Assembly (NCBI RefSeq): GCF_019469165.1
Contig: NZ_CP048263.1
Span: forward strand, 930,001-994,000
DNA: 64,000 bases
From: Gilliamella sp. ESL0443
GTDB taxonomy: Bacteria > Pseudomonadota > Gammaproteobacteria > Enterobacterales > Orbaceae
Direction: 5' to 3'
Part shown: one piece after another, positions 28,226-39,663 of the stretch
How the letters are laid out: each line of letters opens with the position of its first letter
Position numbering within the stretch: the first letter of the stretch is position 1
The notes under the pieces: model-generated
Databases searched by the model: none
Told to the model about the DNA's origin: nothing
Seen by the model: the letters and a program-made list of their open reading frames with translations, nothing else
Made by a program: the position numbers and the translations under genes

Positions 28226-28292
28226 ATTTGTGTGGGTAATATTAATTTAGTCGTGTTTATTTAATAACTATGCTTTTTAAAAGGAACTAGGT

Positions 28293-30623
28293 ATGGGATA
28301 TAAAAAAATAAGTATATTATTGCTCTGTATGAGTTTTTCTCTTCAAGCGGAACCTTCAAGTGGCGAGAATACTTCACCAGAAGATGAACAAGAATCACAA
28401 ATAAAAAGAAATAAAGATAACGTAAGTAGTGAAGATATTGATGATGTGATTACCGTTATAGCAAGATCACAAGATCAATTGAAAAAAATTAATAGTGTTA
28501 TTGCCGGACGATCAACACTTACATCGGGTTTGATAGAACAAAAGCAAGCGGATAATGTAGCCGAATTACTCAATACATTACCAGGCGTGAGCGCCGCCGG
28601 TTCGGTTAGACCTGGTGGACAGACATTAAATATTTGGGGATTTGGTAAAGTAGAAGATGTAAAAATCATTGTTGATGGTGCGCAAAAAGGTTTCCAAAAA
28701 TACCAACAAGGTTCAGTTTTTGTTGAGCCGGAATTACTTAAACGGGTTGAAGTGAATAAAGGCCCGCATGATGTCAAATTTGGTAATGGTGGCTTTGGTG
28801 GGGTAGTAACAATGGAAACTAAAGATGCGATTGATTTACTCGATCCTGATAAATATGTTGGCGCTTTGGTTAAATATAGTTTCCATTCAAATAATCATCA
28901 AAATATGGTAACAAGTGCTGTTTATGGTAGAACAAAAGATGATATGTTTGATGGGCTGTTTTACTACACTAACCGCGATAGTGGCAATTTTAAAAGACCG
29001 GATGGTTCTCGATTTGAATTCTCAGAAGATGATATGGACACTTATATGGGGAAATTGAATTTTAGACCCAATGAAGAGCATACCTTCACGATATCCGGTA
29101 TCCGTTCAAAACGAGATTCATGGCAGCCGTGGGCAGCAAAATATGTTGAAAAGATGACGCCACCAACTGCTGCCCAAATTAAAAAATATGGATATAGAGC
29201 AGCTTGGTTACGAAAATTAGTCAAACGTGATCAAACAGATGAATCAGCGCAATTTAAATGGAACTATCAACCAACTTATAATCCATTAGTCGATTTTACC
29301 TTACGTGCCACATATTCAAAAACAAAGCAACATGATATGAGGCCGGCCAAATATAATCCGGTTGCTTCTTTAGGTACCATGGGCAATGAGAGTTGGGTCA
29401 GTTACACTGATAAAACCGTTGAGCTTGAAAATAACAGTATTTTTACTACAGGACCAATTGATAATCTTCTAAAAATTGGTGCGCAAGTGCATTTGCATGA
29501 TCGTGATACCTTGATGTATTACAAAAATTACGAGAAAAAAACAAATTATAATCATGGTTATTTCCAACCTGCTTATATGCCTTCGGGAAAACAACAAACT
29601 TATAGTTTTTATCTACAAGATGAATTATCGATTAGCAATTTTGTCTTAACGCCAAGCCTTCGATACGATTATGTTCGTAATCATGGTAAGAAAAATTATG
29701 CATCAGCTTATAATGATCCCGATCCTCGTTATGGACACAATTATGCGCCTGTTACCTATACCGGTTGGACGCCAAGACTCGGTTCATATTGGCAAGCGAC
29801 AGAAAATATCGGATTTTTCGGTGATATCAGTTATGCATGGCAAGCGCCGACTGTTGATGAAACTTATGAGGTTCAATTCACCCCTAAAAATGGCGGTAGT
29901 GGTAAAATCTCTGCAACCAGTCGCAATTTGAAAAAAGAGCGTGATTTATCAATCCGATTGGGAAATATCCTCGATTTCAATAATCTAATGTTAAATGATG
30001 ATAAATTACAAGTTCGAAGCACATTATTTAGACAGCGTGTTACTAACGAAATTTTTGTTACTCGTGGTTTTAATGGCTCCATTTGTGGCCCCGGTAGATT
30101 GTGCCCAGTTGGACAATCTAATTATCGAAATCTGCCCGGTAAGTTAGTGGTAAACGGATTTGAACTAGAAACTTTTTATGATAGTAAATATTGGTTTGCC
30201 AGTGCAACGTACTCAATTCAAAAAGGAGAGCGAGACACCGCGCCACAAGCTCCATGGATGCATAACAAAACTTATGTTGCGACAATTTCACCTCGTACAG
30301 CAACTTTAACTACCGGTTTTAAAATTCCTCAATGGAATTTAAGAGCAGGTTGGAATGCTCAATTTGTCAGAAAACAAGATCGAACAGGATCAGAAGATAG
30401 AAACCATGATGGGCTTGCTGATCTTGGGGCGTATGGTTTAGGTCGTTCATCAGGTTATTCATTACATAATTTATTTGCAACCTGGCAGCCAACATTTTTA
30501 CCGAAAGCTGAAGTTAAACTGGCCGTTGATAATATCTTTAACAAAGATTATCGACTATATTTAGGTGAAAATACTTATGGTTTAGCACGCAACTTTAAAG
30601 CAAGTTTTTCATATAAATTTTAA
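28293..30623 (+). CDS. TonB-dependent heme/hemoglobin-type receptor
   Basis: This 776-residue outer-membrane receptor has a signal peptide (residues 1-19, cleavage after LQA). A TonB-box-like DDVITVIAR (about 50-58) and a plug domain (about 60-175, with NVAELLNTLPGVSA and VEVNKGPHDVKFGNGGFGGVV) follow. The 22-strand barrel ends in the usual terminal Phe. The WQAPTVDETYE motif corresponds to the FRAP-type motif of heme receptors, and DNIFNKDYRLY is the usual barrel-end signature. A Fur box upstream fits iron control. No tonB, exbBD or heme ABC genes are adjacent. The exact ligand is uncertain. Confidence 0.88.
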   Translation: MGYKKISILLLCMSFSLQAEPSSGENTSPEDEQESQIKRNKDNVSSEDIDDVITVIARSQDQLKKINSVIAGRSTLTSGLIEQKQADNVAELLNTLPGVSAAGSVRPGGQTLNIWGFGKVEDVKIIVDGAQKGFQKYQQGSVFVEPELLKRVEVNKGPHDVKFGNGGFGGVVTMETKDAIDLLDPDKYVGALVKYSFHSNNHQNMVTSAVYGRTKDDMFDGLFYYTNRDSGNFKRPDGSRFEFSEDDMDTYMGKLNFRPNEEHTFTISGIRSKRDSWQPWAAKYVEKMTPPTAAQIKKYGYRAAWLRKLVKRDQTDESAQFKWNYQPTYNPLVDFTLRATYSKTKQHDMRPAKYNPVASLGTMGNESWVSYTDKTVELENNSIFTTGPIDNLLKIGAQVHLHDRDTLMYYKNYEKKTNYNHGYFQPAYMPSGKQQTYSFYLQDELSISNFVLTPSLRYDYVRNHGKKNYASAYNDPDPRYGHNYAPVTYTGWTPRLGSYWQATENIGFFGDISYAWQAPTVDETYEVQFTPKNGGSGKISATSRNLKKERDLSIRLGNILDFNNLMLNDDKLQVRSTLFRQRVTNEIFVTRGFNGSICGPGRLCPVGQSNYRNLPGKLVVNGFELETFYDSKYWFASATYSIQKGERDTAPQAPWMHNKTYVATISPRTATLTTGFKIPQWNLRAGWNAQFVRKQDRTGSEDRNHDGLADLGAYGLGRSSGYSLHNLFATWQPTFLPKAEVKLAVDNIFNKDYRLYLGENTYGLARNFKASFSYKF

Positions 30624-31950
<1,327 letters not shown>

Positions 31951-31967
31951 ATTTTTAGTTATTGAGG

Positions 31968-32927
31968 CTAATTTGACATAAATGGATTGACAGTTTCTTT
32001 GTAAGATTTAACTAATTTTTCCGTTCGTTCAACGAGTTTTTGACGTATATGCTCAGGCTCTAAACAAATACATTTATGACCTAAGCTTAGTAAAATGCCA
32101 TAACTGTAGTCATCATCAATAAAGTTAAAATCTACAAGATACTGTTGTCCATTTAATTTCTTAATATCTTTTTCATCACAAAAATCTAAAATACGTTCCA
32201 AAAGCGATTCATCTATTAGCAATTTTATTTTAAAAATCTTTTTTTTCATATCCGCTTGGAATAAAGAGAATGCTTCAGGCGTTGTCTGTTTAATAAATTT
32301 AGTGTTTGTTTTTCTAATATTTGACATTTTTGACAATTTAAATACACGAAAGTCATTTTTAGTTAGACAAAAAGCTTGTAAATACCATTCTTTTTCCTTA
32401 AAAATAAGTTTATATGGCTCAATTAAACGTGAGGCTTGTTTATTCCTAACACTTAAATAATCAAACGATAAAAGCATTTGCTCTTTCAGTGCCAGTCTTA
32501 TAATAGATATTTTGTTATCAATATTTTGTTTAGAAAACCAAGGCGATAAATCAACAATAAGTTGATTTAAGTTATTTGTCACTTCATCAAGTTCTTGTTC
32601 TGATAAAAAACTCTTTATTTTCTCGAGTGTTCTTAAATTTTCACTTTCTTTTAAAACCGGTGAGGATAATAAGTTGAGGCCTTTTAATAAAACAATGACA
32701 TCTTCTTTAGTGAATAGACCTTTACTAATTTTATAATTTTTTAAAATACTTATTCCACCGGCACTTCCTTGATAGGTAATAATGGGTATTCCCGCTCCCT
32801 CTATAACTTGTATATCTCGGTAAATAGTACGCAATGATACATTTAATTTTTCTGCTAATTCTTTACCAGTTATTTTTTCTCTTTGTAGCAATACCATGAT
32901 GGTAGTAATTATACGATTAATTTTCAT
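31968..32927 (-). CDS. HTH-WYL transcriptional regulator (YafY type)
   Basis: The protein has 319 residues. The N-terminal winged helix-turn-helix (about 1-60) has ELAEKLNVSLRTIYRDIQVI and a wing AGGISIL. The WYL domain (about 150-215) includes SRLIEPYKLIFKEKEWYLQA and RVFKLSKM, and the WCX tail follows. Such regulators respond to small ligands or nucleic acid and often sit divergent to the gene they control. Here that is the VOC protein, and a palindromic site lies between the two. Confidence 0.9.
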   Translation of the reverse strand: MKINRIITTIMVLLQREKITGKELAEKLNVSLRTIYRDIQVIEGAGIPIITYQGSAGGISILKNYKISKGLFTKEDVIVLLKGLNLLSSPVLKESENLRTLEKIKSFLSEQELDEVTNNLNQLIVDLSPWFSKQNIDNKISIIRLALKEQMLLSFDYLSVRNKQASRLIEPYKLIFKEKEWYLQAFCLTKNDFRVFKLSKMSNIRKTNTKFIKQTTPEAFSLFQADMKKKIFKIKLLIDESLLERILDFCDEKDIKKLNGQQYLVDFNFIDDDYSYGILLSLGHKCICLEPEHIRQKLVERTEKLVKSYKETVNPFMSN

Positions 32928-32967
32928 GCTTTATGTTTGCAAAATAATTTAGATTGAATTTTAAATA

Positions 32968-32983
32968 TGACATACAGTTGTCA
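32968..32983. promoter_or_regulatory. Palindromic operator between WYL regulator and VOC gene
   Basis: TGACA and TGTCA flank a six-base spacer (TACAGT), 41 bases from the regulator start and 70 bases from the VOC start. This palindrome is the kind bound by HTH-WYL regulators of this type and could control both divergent genes. Confidence 0.6.
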
Positions 32984-33053
32984 TTAATGCTACATCATAA
33001 TATTGATCACTAAAATTAAGTAAATCAATTTTCACATTAAAAGGAAAGCAAAA

Positions 33054-33434
33054 ATGTTTAAACCTAATAGCGTTATTGTTTATGTCAAAGATGTCGATGC
33101 TAGCACAGAGTTTTACACAAAAATACTAGAGCACCCACCAGTTAAAACCTATCCTGGTTTTGCTGTATTTTTATTGAATAATGGTTTTATTTTGGGACTT
33201 CAAGAGGCCGATAAAATAACACCAAAGGCACCTAATCATTATGGAGGATTTGAGCTGTCATTTAGTGATGTAACAAAAAATGAAGTAGATGAGATTTATG
33301 CGACATGGAAAGAACTAAACGTCAAAATTGAACTTGAACCTCAAATGCTCGATTTCGGATACACATTTGTAGGAAATGATCCTGATGGTCATCGACTCCG
33401 TGTTTGTGCTACCGACACTTCAAAATTTGAGTGA
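33054..33434 (+). CDS. VOC/glyoxalase-family protein
   Basis: This 126-residue protein has the paired beta-alpha-beta units of the vicinal oxygen chelate fold. The start VIVYVKDVDASTEFYTKIL and the end FVGNDPDGHRLRVCA are typical. A metal-binding glutamate lies in the first module (LEHPPV..) and the acidic/His positions near the end are partly kept. Relatives include glyoxalases, bleomycin-binding and other small-molecule-binding proteins. The divergent WYL regulator is its probable controller. Confidence 0.85.
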   Translation: MFKPNSVIVYVKDVDASTEFYTKILEHPPVKTYPGFAVFLLNNGFILGLQEADKITPKAPNHYGGFELSFSDVTKNEVDEIYATWKELNVKIELEPQMLDFGYTFVGNDPDGHRLRVCATDTSKFE

Positions 33435-33725
33435 AATAATGTTTTAAGAAATTAAGACAATTGGTGTTTTATTATGTAGCCATTGTTTATGAGGAATTAA
33501 CTTCATAAAAGATAGGGGGGGGCACCCGAGCATCTCGTGGATTTGATTTCGTATGGGAAGAATCTGATTGAGCTTGCGGTGATAATTTCAGTTGCAATAA
33601 ACATTAATAAATTAATTGTATTTAAACAAGTATATTTCTCAAATTTCATTCAAGTTTAGAACTAGTTAGGCATTAATCAAAATTTGATCTTTTTGGGCTT
33701 CAATGGTTTGTAGTTGATTCAATAT
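33435..33725. other. Intergenic region with an eight-G tract
   Basis: No gene is supported. Eight consecutive G occur at 33515-33522 in an otherwise AT-rich stretch, followed by a short GC-richer segment (about 33523-33585) with an open frame of about 30 codons of unknown meaning. The tRNA pair begins on the minus strand at 33726. Confidence 0.4.
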
Positions 33726-33801
33726 TGGAGCGGGAAACGAGGTTCGAACTCGCGACCTCAACCTTGGCAAGGTTGCGCTCTACCAACTGAGCTATTCCCG
33801 C
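33726..33801 (-). tRNA. tRNA-Gly (anticodon GCC)
   Basis: This is a complete 76-base cloverleaf on the minus strand including encoded CCA. The acceptor is GCGGGAA paired with TTCCCGC, the anticodon arm CAACC-TTGCCAA-GGTTG, and the T-arm CGAGG-type with GTTCGAA. The GCC anticodon reads GGC/GGU glycine codons. It lies 19 bases downstream of tRNA-Leu and is part of the uvrC-pgsA tRNA cluster. Confidence 0.97.
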
Positions 33802-33820
33802 ATAAGAGAAGTGTTTTAAA

Positions 33821-33908
33821 TGGTGCCCGGGGCGAGACTTGAACTCGCACGGCCAAAAAGGCCGAGGGATTTTAAATCCCTTGTGTCTACCGATTTCACC
33901 ACCCGGGC
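33821..33908 (-). tRNA. tRNA-Leu (anticodon TAA)
   Basis: This 88-base class II tRNA on the minus strand includes encoded CCA. The acceptor is GCCCGGG, the anticodon loop TTTAAAA (TAA), the long variable arm is CGGCCTTTTTGGCCG, and the T-loop is GTTCAAG. It decodes UUA/UUG. It lies between pgsA and tRNA-Gly; E. coli has glyW-cysT-leuZ at this place. Confidence 0.97.
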
Positions 33909-34129
33909 TCAAAACTTATTACGTAAGGTAATCCGCTTTGAATGCAGTGCATTTTACCTATCTTGAGATTTCAGTCAACAGAAATTTTGGATTAATTGTT
34001 TAATTGCTCAATGTTTAGCTTATTGTTGGTTTAATATTGGTTTTTTGGGGATTGATAAGTGTAATTTTGTGAACTTATAGGAGATGACAAAATTACACTA
34101 AAATTAACGGTTATCGACTTTTTGATAAA

Positions 34130-34684
34130 TTATTCTTCATCTAATAAGTCACTTTGCGCTATCCATAAATATTGGAACATGGATAATAACGTTAAAATTG
34201 TAGCTAAAAAAAGTGCAGCTAACCCCGCATATATAACAAGATCGCAAGGGCGCCAAAGCAACCAAGTTAATGCTGTCATTTGAGCAATTGTTTTAATTTT
34301 GCCAATTGAAGATACTGCAACATTACCTCGTTTGCCAATTTCAGCCATCCATTCTCGTAATGCAGAGATAATAAGTTCACGAGAGACGATAATTATTGCA
34401 GGAATAGAAATCCACCACGCCTGATAATATTGCGTTATAAGAACCAATGCGATTGTTACCATTATTTTGTCGGCAACAGGATCTAAAAAAGCACCAAATT
34501 TAGTCGTTTGACCTAATCGGCGGGCAAGGTAACCGTCAAAAACATCTGTAACTGCGGCTATTAGGAAAATTAATGCCGAAAAAAAGCCTGACCATTCATG
34601 AGGGATTAAATAAAATGCCAACACAAAAAATGGAATCAGTATTACTCGAAATAATGTTAAGAATGTAGGTAAGTTAATTTTCAT
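34130..34684 (-). CDS. pgsA: Phosphatidylglycerophosphate synthase
   Basis: This 184-residue inner-membrane enzyme makes phosphatidylglycerol phosphate from CDP-diacylglycerol and glycerol 3-phosphate. The CDP-alcohol phosphotransferase motif is complete: [13 protein letters not shown] then [11 protein letters not shown], with the four aspartates. Several helices surround it. It lies downstream of uvrC, as in E. coli, and upstream of the tRNA pair. Confidence 0.97.
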   Translation of the reverse strand: MKINLPTFLTLFRVILIPFFVLAFYLIPHEWSGFFSALIFLIAAVTDVFDGYLARRLGQTTKFGAFLDPVADKIMVTIALVLITQYYQAWWISIPAIIIVSRELIISALREWMAEIGKRGNVAVSSIGKIKTIAQMTALTWLLWRPCDLVIYAGLAALFLATILTLLSMFQYLWIAQSDLLDEE

Positions 34685-34791
34685 GTGACATTAGCTCATA
34701 TTGTTTTATTAATCAAATGGTTAGCGACAATTAAAAAAACAGGGTTTTCTCATTGATTATGTTGCCTGAAAAATGTTAATTTTTCAATGTG

Positions 34792-36627
34792 TTATTGCTG
34801 TAAATTTAGATAAATTTTTTCAGCTAATGATTTTGAAATACCTTGAACTTGTGCAATTTCATCTATACTGGCATTTTTCAACTCTCTAAGCCCACCAAAA
34901 TGCTTAAGTAAAGCTTGCCGTCTTTTTCCACCAACGCCTTCAATATGCTCTAAAGCGCTGTCAGTTAACTGTTTAACACCTTTTTTACGTTGACCCACAA
35001 TTGCATGATCGTGCGATGCATTTCGAATTTGTTGAATAAGTAATAAAGCGGGTGAGTTATAATCCAGATAATATCCCTTACCATGAGCTTCAAAGAAGAG
35101 CGTTTCTAATCCTTCTCTACGTTCAGCACCTTTGGCAACACCAATTAAAATAGGGTGGTTTTTATCCCAGTTTACGTCTAAATTATCAAAAACCCTTAAC
35201 GCTTGGTTAAGTTGACCTTTTCCTCCATCTATAAAGATGATGTCTGGGATCTTATCTTCAGGAAGATCTTTCTTACTATAACGACGGGTTAAGACTTGTT
35301 CCATTGCTGCATAATCGTCTCCAGGCGTGATACCATTTATATTGTAGCGACGAAACTCTGATTTAACTGGTCCTTTATCATCAAAAACGACACAAGATGC
35401 AATTGTGTTTTTACCCATAAAATGGCTTATATCAAAACATTCCATCCGGTTGATTTTATCAATGCCCAAAAACGCTTTTAGTGCATCATATCGTTGTTTA
35501 ATGGTTGAGTTTTCCAGTAGCTTATTTTTAACTTCGGTTTGAGCATTAACCGTTGCAATATTTAACAATTTAAGGTTATCACCTTTTGGTTCATCAACTA
35601 TTTTTACTTGATGTTCAGCGACAATAGATAAAGTATCTTCCATTGCTTGCTTATCAGATAATGAAAAATTGAGAAGAATTTTCTTCGGAATATTTCTATT
35701 TTGATTTCCTTGTAAATAAAATTGTCCTAAAAATGTCTCGATCACTTCTTCTAGTTCAGTATTAGATGGCACTTTTGGAAAATAAGAACGATGTCCAAAT
35801 GTTTGACCATTTCGAATAAAGAGTACATAGATACAAGCTAAGCCGAGTTCGTAATGGAAACCAATCACATCTAAATTATCATTATTGTTATAGATAGCTT
35901 GTTTTTCATTTATGTGTTTGATTGCTTGTAGCTGATCTCGTAATGCGGCTGCTTTTTCAAAATTAAGTTCACTACTGGCTTTTTGCATATCCGCAGTAAT
36001 TTTTTGCAATATTTGATCTGATTGTCCGGAGAGAAATAACCTTACATAATTCACTTGTTCATTATAATCTTCGTCGCTAACTAAACCTGGTACACAAGGT
36101 CCTAAACAGCGTTTGATTTGGTACTGTAAACAAGGACGAGTTCGATTACGATAAGTGCTATTTAAGCATTGTCTTATTGGAAATGTTTTTTGTAATAAGG
36201 CAAGAATTTGTTTTACCGCATATCCACTCGGATAAGGGCCAAAAAACTCATCTTTTTTTCGATTAATTGCACCACGATACAAAGACAATTGAGGATGTCT
36301 TTCTTTACTTAATTTGATAAACGGGTAGCTTTTATCATCTTTGAGCAATACATTGTATTTGGGTTGATATTTTTTGATATAAGTTTGTTCGAGTAATAAT
36401 GCTTCAGTCTCTGTATTGGTGATGGTAAATTCAACTCGATGAATATGACTTACCAATCGATCGGTTTTGATCGTTTTTTTACTGCTATTGAAATAGCTTT
36501 TTAAGCGATTATTGAGATCTTTCGCTTTTCCCACATAAATAATGGTATCTTTATCATTAAACATTTGATAGATACCTGGTTTATGTGGGACTGTTTTTAG
36601 AAAAGATGCTGTATCAAATTGGTTCAT
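34792..36627 (-). CDS. uvrC: UvrC, nucleotide excision repair endonuclease
   Basis: This is a 611-residue incision subunit of UvrABC. The GIY-YIG nuclease (about 12-95) has PGIYQMF and [11 protein letters not shown] Cys-rich patch ([20 protein letters not shown]) follows, then a UVR motif for UvrB contact (about 200-235). The RNase H-like second nuclease has CFDISHFMG and [10 protein letters not shown], and two C-terminal helix-hairpin-helix motifs end the protein. ATG 36627 lies one base after the artM stop, so uvrC may be read through from the art operon; an upstream TTG is less likely. Confidence 0.96.
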   Translation of the reverse strand: MNQFDTASFLKTVPHKPGIYQMFNDKDTIIYVGKAKDLNNRLKSYFNSSKKTIKTDRLVSHIHRVEFTITNTETEALLLEQTYIKKYQPKYNVLLKDDKSYPFIKLSKERHPQLSLYRGAINRKKDEFFGPYPSGYAVKQILALLQKTFPIRQCLNSTYRNRTRPCLQYQIKRCLGPCVPGLVSDEDYNEQVNYVRLFLSGQSDQILQKITADMQKASSELNFEKAAALRDQLQAIKHINEKQAIYNNNDNLDVIGFHYELGLACIYVLFIRNGQTFGHRSYFPKVPSNTELEEVIETFLGQFYLQGNQNRNIPKKILLNFSLSDKQAMEDTLSIVAEHQVKIVDEPKGDNLKLLNIATVNAQTEVKNKLLENSTIKQRYDALKAFLGIDKINRMECFDISHFMGKNTIASCVVFDDKGPVKSEFRRYNINGITPGDDYAAMEQVLTRRYSKKDLPEDKIPDIIFIDGGKGQLNQALRVFDNLDVNWDKNHPILIGVAKGAERREGLETLFFEAHGKGYYLDYNSPALLLIQQIRNASHDHAIVGQRKKGVKQLTDSALEHIEGVGGKRRQALLKHFGGLRELKNASIDEIAQVQGISKSLAEKIYLNLQQ

Positions 36628-36628
36628 A

Positions 36629-37306
36629 TTAGTTTTCAAAGGTGAGGGCTTTTTTCTCTATTATCCTCATAATGGTGCTTAAAATACCATTTATCAAGAG
36701 GTAAATGAGCCCTGCAACCATAAAAATTGAGAAGTCATAGTATTCACCATTTAATGCATTACTATATCCCATTAAATCCATAACAGGAATCATCGACGCT
36801 AAGGCTGTACCTTTTACCACAAAAACGACTTCGTTAGAATAAGTAGAAAGAGCACGTTTTAATGCATATGGCATGACAATTTTAAGAGTTTGTCTTTTGT
36901 TCATGCCTAAAGCACTACATGCTTGCCACTGTCCTTGCGGAACAGATTTTAATGCACCATAAAATATTTGTGTAGTATAAGCGGCACTATTAAGCGTTAA
37001 AGCTAAATAAGCACAGAACCAAGGTGAAGAAATAAAATCATAAAAAGCAGGAAATTTACTTAAATATTCACCAAATTGTGACGGTCCATAGTAGATTAAA
37101 AATAGCTGTACCAATAATGGTGAGCCAGTAAAAATAATGATATAAGTCCGAATTGTTTTAGTTAAAACCTTAGAATTTAGCGATAAAAGACAAGAAAAAA
37201 CAATAGCCAAAATCCCAGCCGATAATATACCAAATATACTTAGACTTAATGTATCAGGTAGACCTTGAAGAATGATTTTTAAATAAAAAATAAAATTATC
37301 AGACAT
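36629..37306 (-). CDS. artM: Arginine ABC importer permease ArtM
   Basis: This 225-residue permease has five helices and the EAA-type loop with [20 protein letters not shown]. It matches the ArtM/HisM branch. It forms the membrane channel with ArtQ. It starts nine bases after artQ and ends one base before uvrC, continuing the artPIQM order of E. coli. Confidence 0.9.
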   Translation of the reverse strand: MSDNFIFYLKIILQGLPDTLSLSIFGILSAGILAIVFSCLLSLNSKVLTKTIRTYIIIFTGSPLLVQLFLIYYGPSQFGEYLSKFPAFYDFISSPWFCAYLALTLNSAAYTTQIFYGALKSVPQGQWQACSALGMNKRQTLKIVMPYALKRALSTYSNEVVFVVKGTALASMIPVMDLMGYSNALNGEYYDFSIFMVAGLIYLLINGILSTIMRIIEKKALTFEN

Positions 37307-37315
37307 AAAATGACC

Positions 37316-38086
37316 TTACTGACTATTGGCTGATGGTTCAAAATGGGTTGCACGTTTTTCAATACGTGAAATAACTTTTTGACTAAAAACTGATATCACT
37401 AAATAAATAATCATCGCAACAAAGTACCATAAAAAAGGCTGATTGGTTCGAGCAACTATTGTTTTGGTTTGCATCATTAAATCATCTATCGCGATTGCTG
37501 AAACAAGGGCAGTATCTTTTAATAAGATTAACCACTGGTTGCTTAAACCGGGTAATGCGTGTCGCCACATTTGTGGCATGATAATACGAAAGAAAGTTCG
37601 AGATTTGCTTAATCCTAAAACTTGAGCTGCTTGTTTTTGTCCGCTTGAAATCGCTTTAAATGCACCGCGTAACGTTTGTGAGGCATAAACAGCGTAGAGT
37701 AATGATAAAGCAAAAACACCGCATAAAAATGGGTCTGGTTGGGTATTATGAATACTCATTTTTACGGTAAACGATGTAAAGCCGAGAGGAACGGTAAAGC
37801 CATCATCTAATGCCATCAATAGCAGTGGTAAACCAGTATAAATCGCAACCACAATTAATAATTCGGGTAAAGCTCGAATGGTTAAATTGAATAGCGACAT
37901 TAGCCATGCAACGGGTTTGAATGGTACTGATTCTAAAATAGTAAAAATGAATGCAAAAAACATTCCAACGACTAACGATACAAATGCTAATGATAACGTA
38001 ATCGCGGTAGCTTTCGTAAGCGGCAAAATATACCCATCCATAGAAGAGAGTAACAAGTCTATACCGTGTGCAAAAAATTCTGACAT
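37316..38086 (-). CDS. artQ: Arginine ABC importer permease ArtQ
   Basis: This 256-residue permease has helices near 15-45, 60-100 and 120-230 and an EAA loop in QKQAAQVLGLSKSRTFFRIIMP. It is slightly longer than E. coli ArtQ because of an inserted segment around residues 95-118. The intergenic hairpin between artI and artQ probably lowers its expression relative to the binding protein. Confidence 0.9.
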   Translation of the reverse strand: MSEFFAHGIDLLLSSMDGYILPLTKATAITLSLAFVSLVVGMFFAFIFTILESVPFKPVAWLMSLFNLTIRALPELLIVVAIYTGLPLLLMALDDGFTVPLGFTSFTVKMSIHNTQPDPFLCGVFALSLLYAVYASQTLRGAFKAISSGQKQAAQVLGLSKSRTFFRIIMPQMWRHALPGLSNQWLILLKDTALVSAIAIDDLMMQTKTIVARTNQPFLWYFVAMIIYLVISVFSQKVISRIEKRATHFEPSANSQ

Positions 38087-38117
38087 AAAAGAACCGTAGT
38101 TAAATTTAAAAAATAAA

Positions 38118-38140
38118 CTCGCCGCAGAATATGCGGCGAG
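38118..38140 (-). promoter_or_regulatory. GC-rich hairpin between artI and artQ
   Basis: CTCGCCGCA pairs perfectly with TGCGGCGAG around GAATA, and on the minus strand a T-rich stretch follows. Such hairpins between a binding-protein gene and permease genes usually stabilise the upstream mRNA or partly terminate, giving an excess of binding protein. Confidence 0.7.
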
Positions 38141-38170
38141 ATAAATAAGAACTGATTTTGTTATTAATAA

Positions 38171-38905
38171 TTATTTACTAAACCATTTTTTATAAATAGC
38201 ATCTAATTCGCCATTTGCTTTTAGTTTATCGATTGCTTGATTAAATTGTTCAAGTAATTGATCATTGCCTTGACGTAAAGCAATACCTAAACCTTCACCA
38301 AAAAATTCATGATCGGTAATTTTATCGCCTAAAGCAACGATATCAGCATCTTTACCTAACCATTCACCAGCAACAAAAGAGCTTGAAACAATAGCATCAA
38401 TACGTTTAGCTTTTAAATCTAAGAAAGCAAATTGGTAGCTATCATAGCTTACTGCTTTAACATCAGGATATTTTTCATTTAAATATTTTAAATAAGTTGT
38501 ACCTTTTTGAATACCAACTTTCTTACCTTTTAGCTGATCAAGACTTGTTAAGGAATCTTTTAATGTAACAAATTGGATTGAGCTATCATCATAATAGATT
38601 TTAGTAAATGCAACTTGCTTTTGACGTTCAGGCGTAACATCTATACCAGCAATAGCCGCATCGATTCGACGAGTTTTTAAACTAGGAATTAATCCATCAA
38701 ATGATTGATTTACAATGTTACAAGTTACTTTCATTTCATCACAAAGTTTATTCATGACGTCAATATCAAAACCGATGATTTCGTTTTTATCATTAGTAAA
38801 TTCGAAAGGTGCATAAGTCGCTTCGGTACCAATGGTTAACGTTTCAGTTGCTTGAGCTGCAAATGCAGATCCTGCAAGTATAATAGCTAGTAATGTTTTT
38901 TTCAT
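38171..38905 (-). CDS. artI: Periplasmic arginine-binding protein (ArtI/ArtJ type)
   Basis: This 244-residue family-3 binding protein has a signal peptide (about 1-19, cleavage near AQA). The domain starts TLTIGTEATYAPFEF, with ligand-site residues in IAGIDVTPERQKQVAFT and GTTYLKYL. It closes with LKANGELDAIYKKWF. ATG 38905 is chosen: GGTGGA precedes it, whereas the earlier TTG would add four residues. It delivers arginine (or another basic amino acid) to ArtQM. Confidence 0.92.
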   Translation of the reverse strand: MKKTLLAIILAGSAFAAQATETLTIGTEATYAPFEFTNDKNEIIGFDIDVMNKLCDEMKVTCNIVNQSFDGLIPSLKTRRIDAAIAGIDVTPERQKQVAFTKIYYDDSSIQFVTLKDSLTSLDQLKGKKVGIQKGTTYLKYLNEKYPDVKAVSYDSYQFAFLDLKAKRIDAIVSSSFVAGEWLGKDADIVALGDKITDHEFFGEGLGIALRQGNDQLLEQFNQAIDKLKANGELDAIYKKWFSK

Positions 38906-38934
38906 ATATCCACCCAATCAGATTTTTATTAATA

Positions 38935-39663
38935 TTAATGCGATAGATAAGCTTTGAACTCTTCAGTTTTTGGATGAGCAAAACACTCAATTTGACCTTG
39001 TTCAACAATCTTACCATGTTCCATGTAAATCACTTGTGAAGCAACTTTACGAGCAAAATCGACTTCATGCGTAACAATAATCTGTGTAATTCCTGTCTGT
39101 GACAGTTCATTAATGATTTCTGCAATTTGAGATGTGATTGCAGGATCTAAAGCTGCTGTTGGCTCATCAAATAGCAAAATTTTAGGTTCCATCATTAAGG
39201 CTCTCGCAATAGCCACTCGTTGCTGTTGACCACCTGAAAGGTGAAGAGGGTAACGATGGGCCATTTCATCAATTTGTAAGCGAGCCAAAATTGACATGGC
39301 TTTTTCACTTGCTTCTTTTTTCGATAGTTTTAAAACTTGGCAAGGGGCTTCAATTAAGTTCTCTAAAACAGTTAAATGTGGCCATAAGTTGTAATTTTGA
39401 AAAACCATGCCAACATTTTTGCGTAAAGTTCGAATAGTTGATTCACTTATCTTTTTTGAAAAATCAAAATGTGAATCCGCAATTGTCATTTCACCAGACG
39501 TTGGTATTTCAAGTAAGTTAAACACTTTCAGTAAAGAACTTTTACCTGCACCGCTCTGACCAAGTAAAACAATTGTTTCACCTAAAGGGTAACATAAAGA
39601 GACATCATTTAATGCCTGATGTTTACCATAAAAACAGTTAATATGGTTTAATTCGATATTCAT
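38935..39663 (-). CDS. artP: Arginine ABC importer ATPase ArtP
   Basis: This 242-residue ATPase, the same length as E. coli ArtP, has Walker [11 protein letters not shown], signature LSGGQQQR, Walker [13 protein letters not shown] and the switch histidine in [10 protein letters not shown]. First gene of the artP-artI-artQ-artM set. The 290 bases upstream contain two copies of the 27-bp dispersed repeat. Confidence 0.93.
   Translation of the reverse strand: MNIELNHINCFYGKHQALNDVSLCYPLGETIVLLGQSGAGKSSLLKVFNLLEIPTSGEMTIADSHFDFSKKISESTIRTLRKNVGMVFQNYNLWPHLTVLENLIEAPCQVLKLSKKEASEKAMSILARLQIDEMAHRYPLHLSGGQQQRVAIARALMMEPKILLFDEPTAALDPAITSQIAEIINELSQTGITQIIVTHEVDFARKVASQVIYMEHGKIVEQGQIECFAHPKTEEFKAYLSH

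Noticed and set aside
33700-33912. A 70-codon minus-strand ORF with GIAQLVERNLAKVEVASSN
   Set aside because: It is the well-known artefact of translating tRNA genes; it lies over tRNA-Gly and tRNA-Leu.
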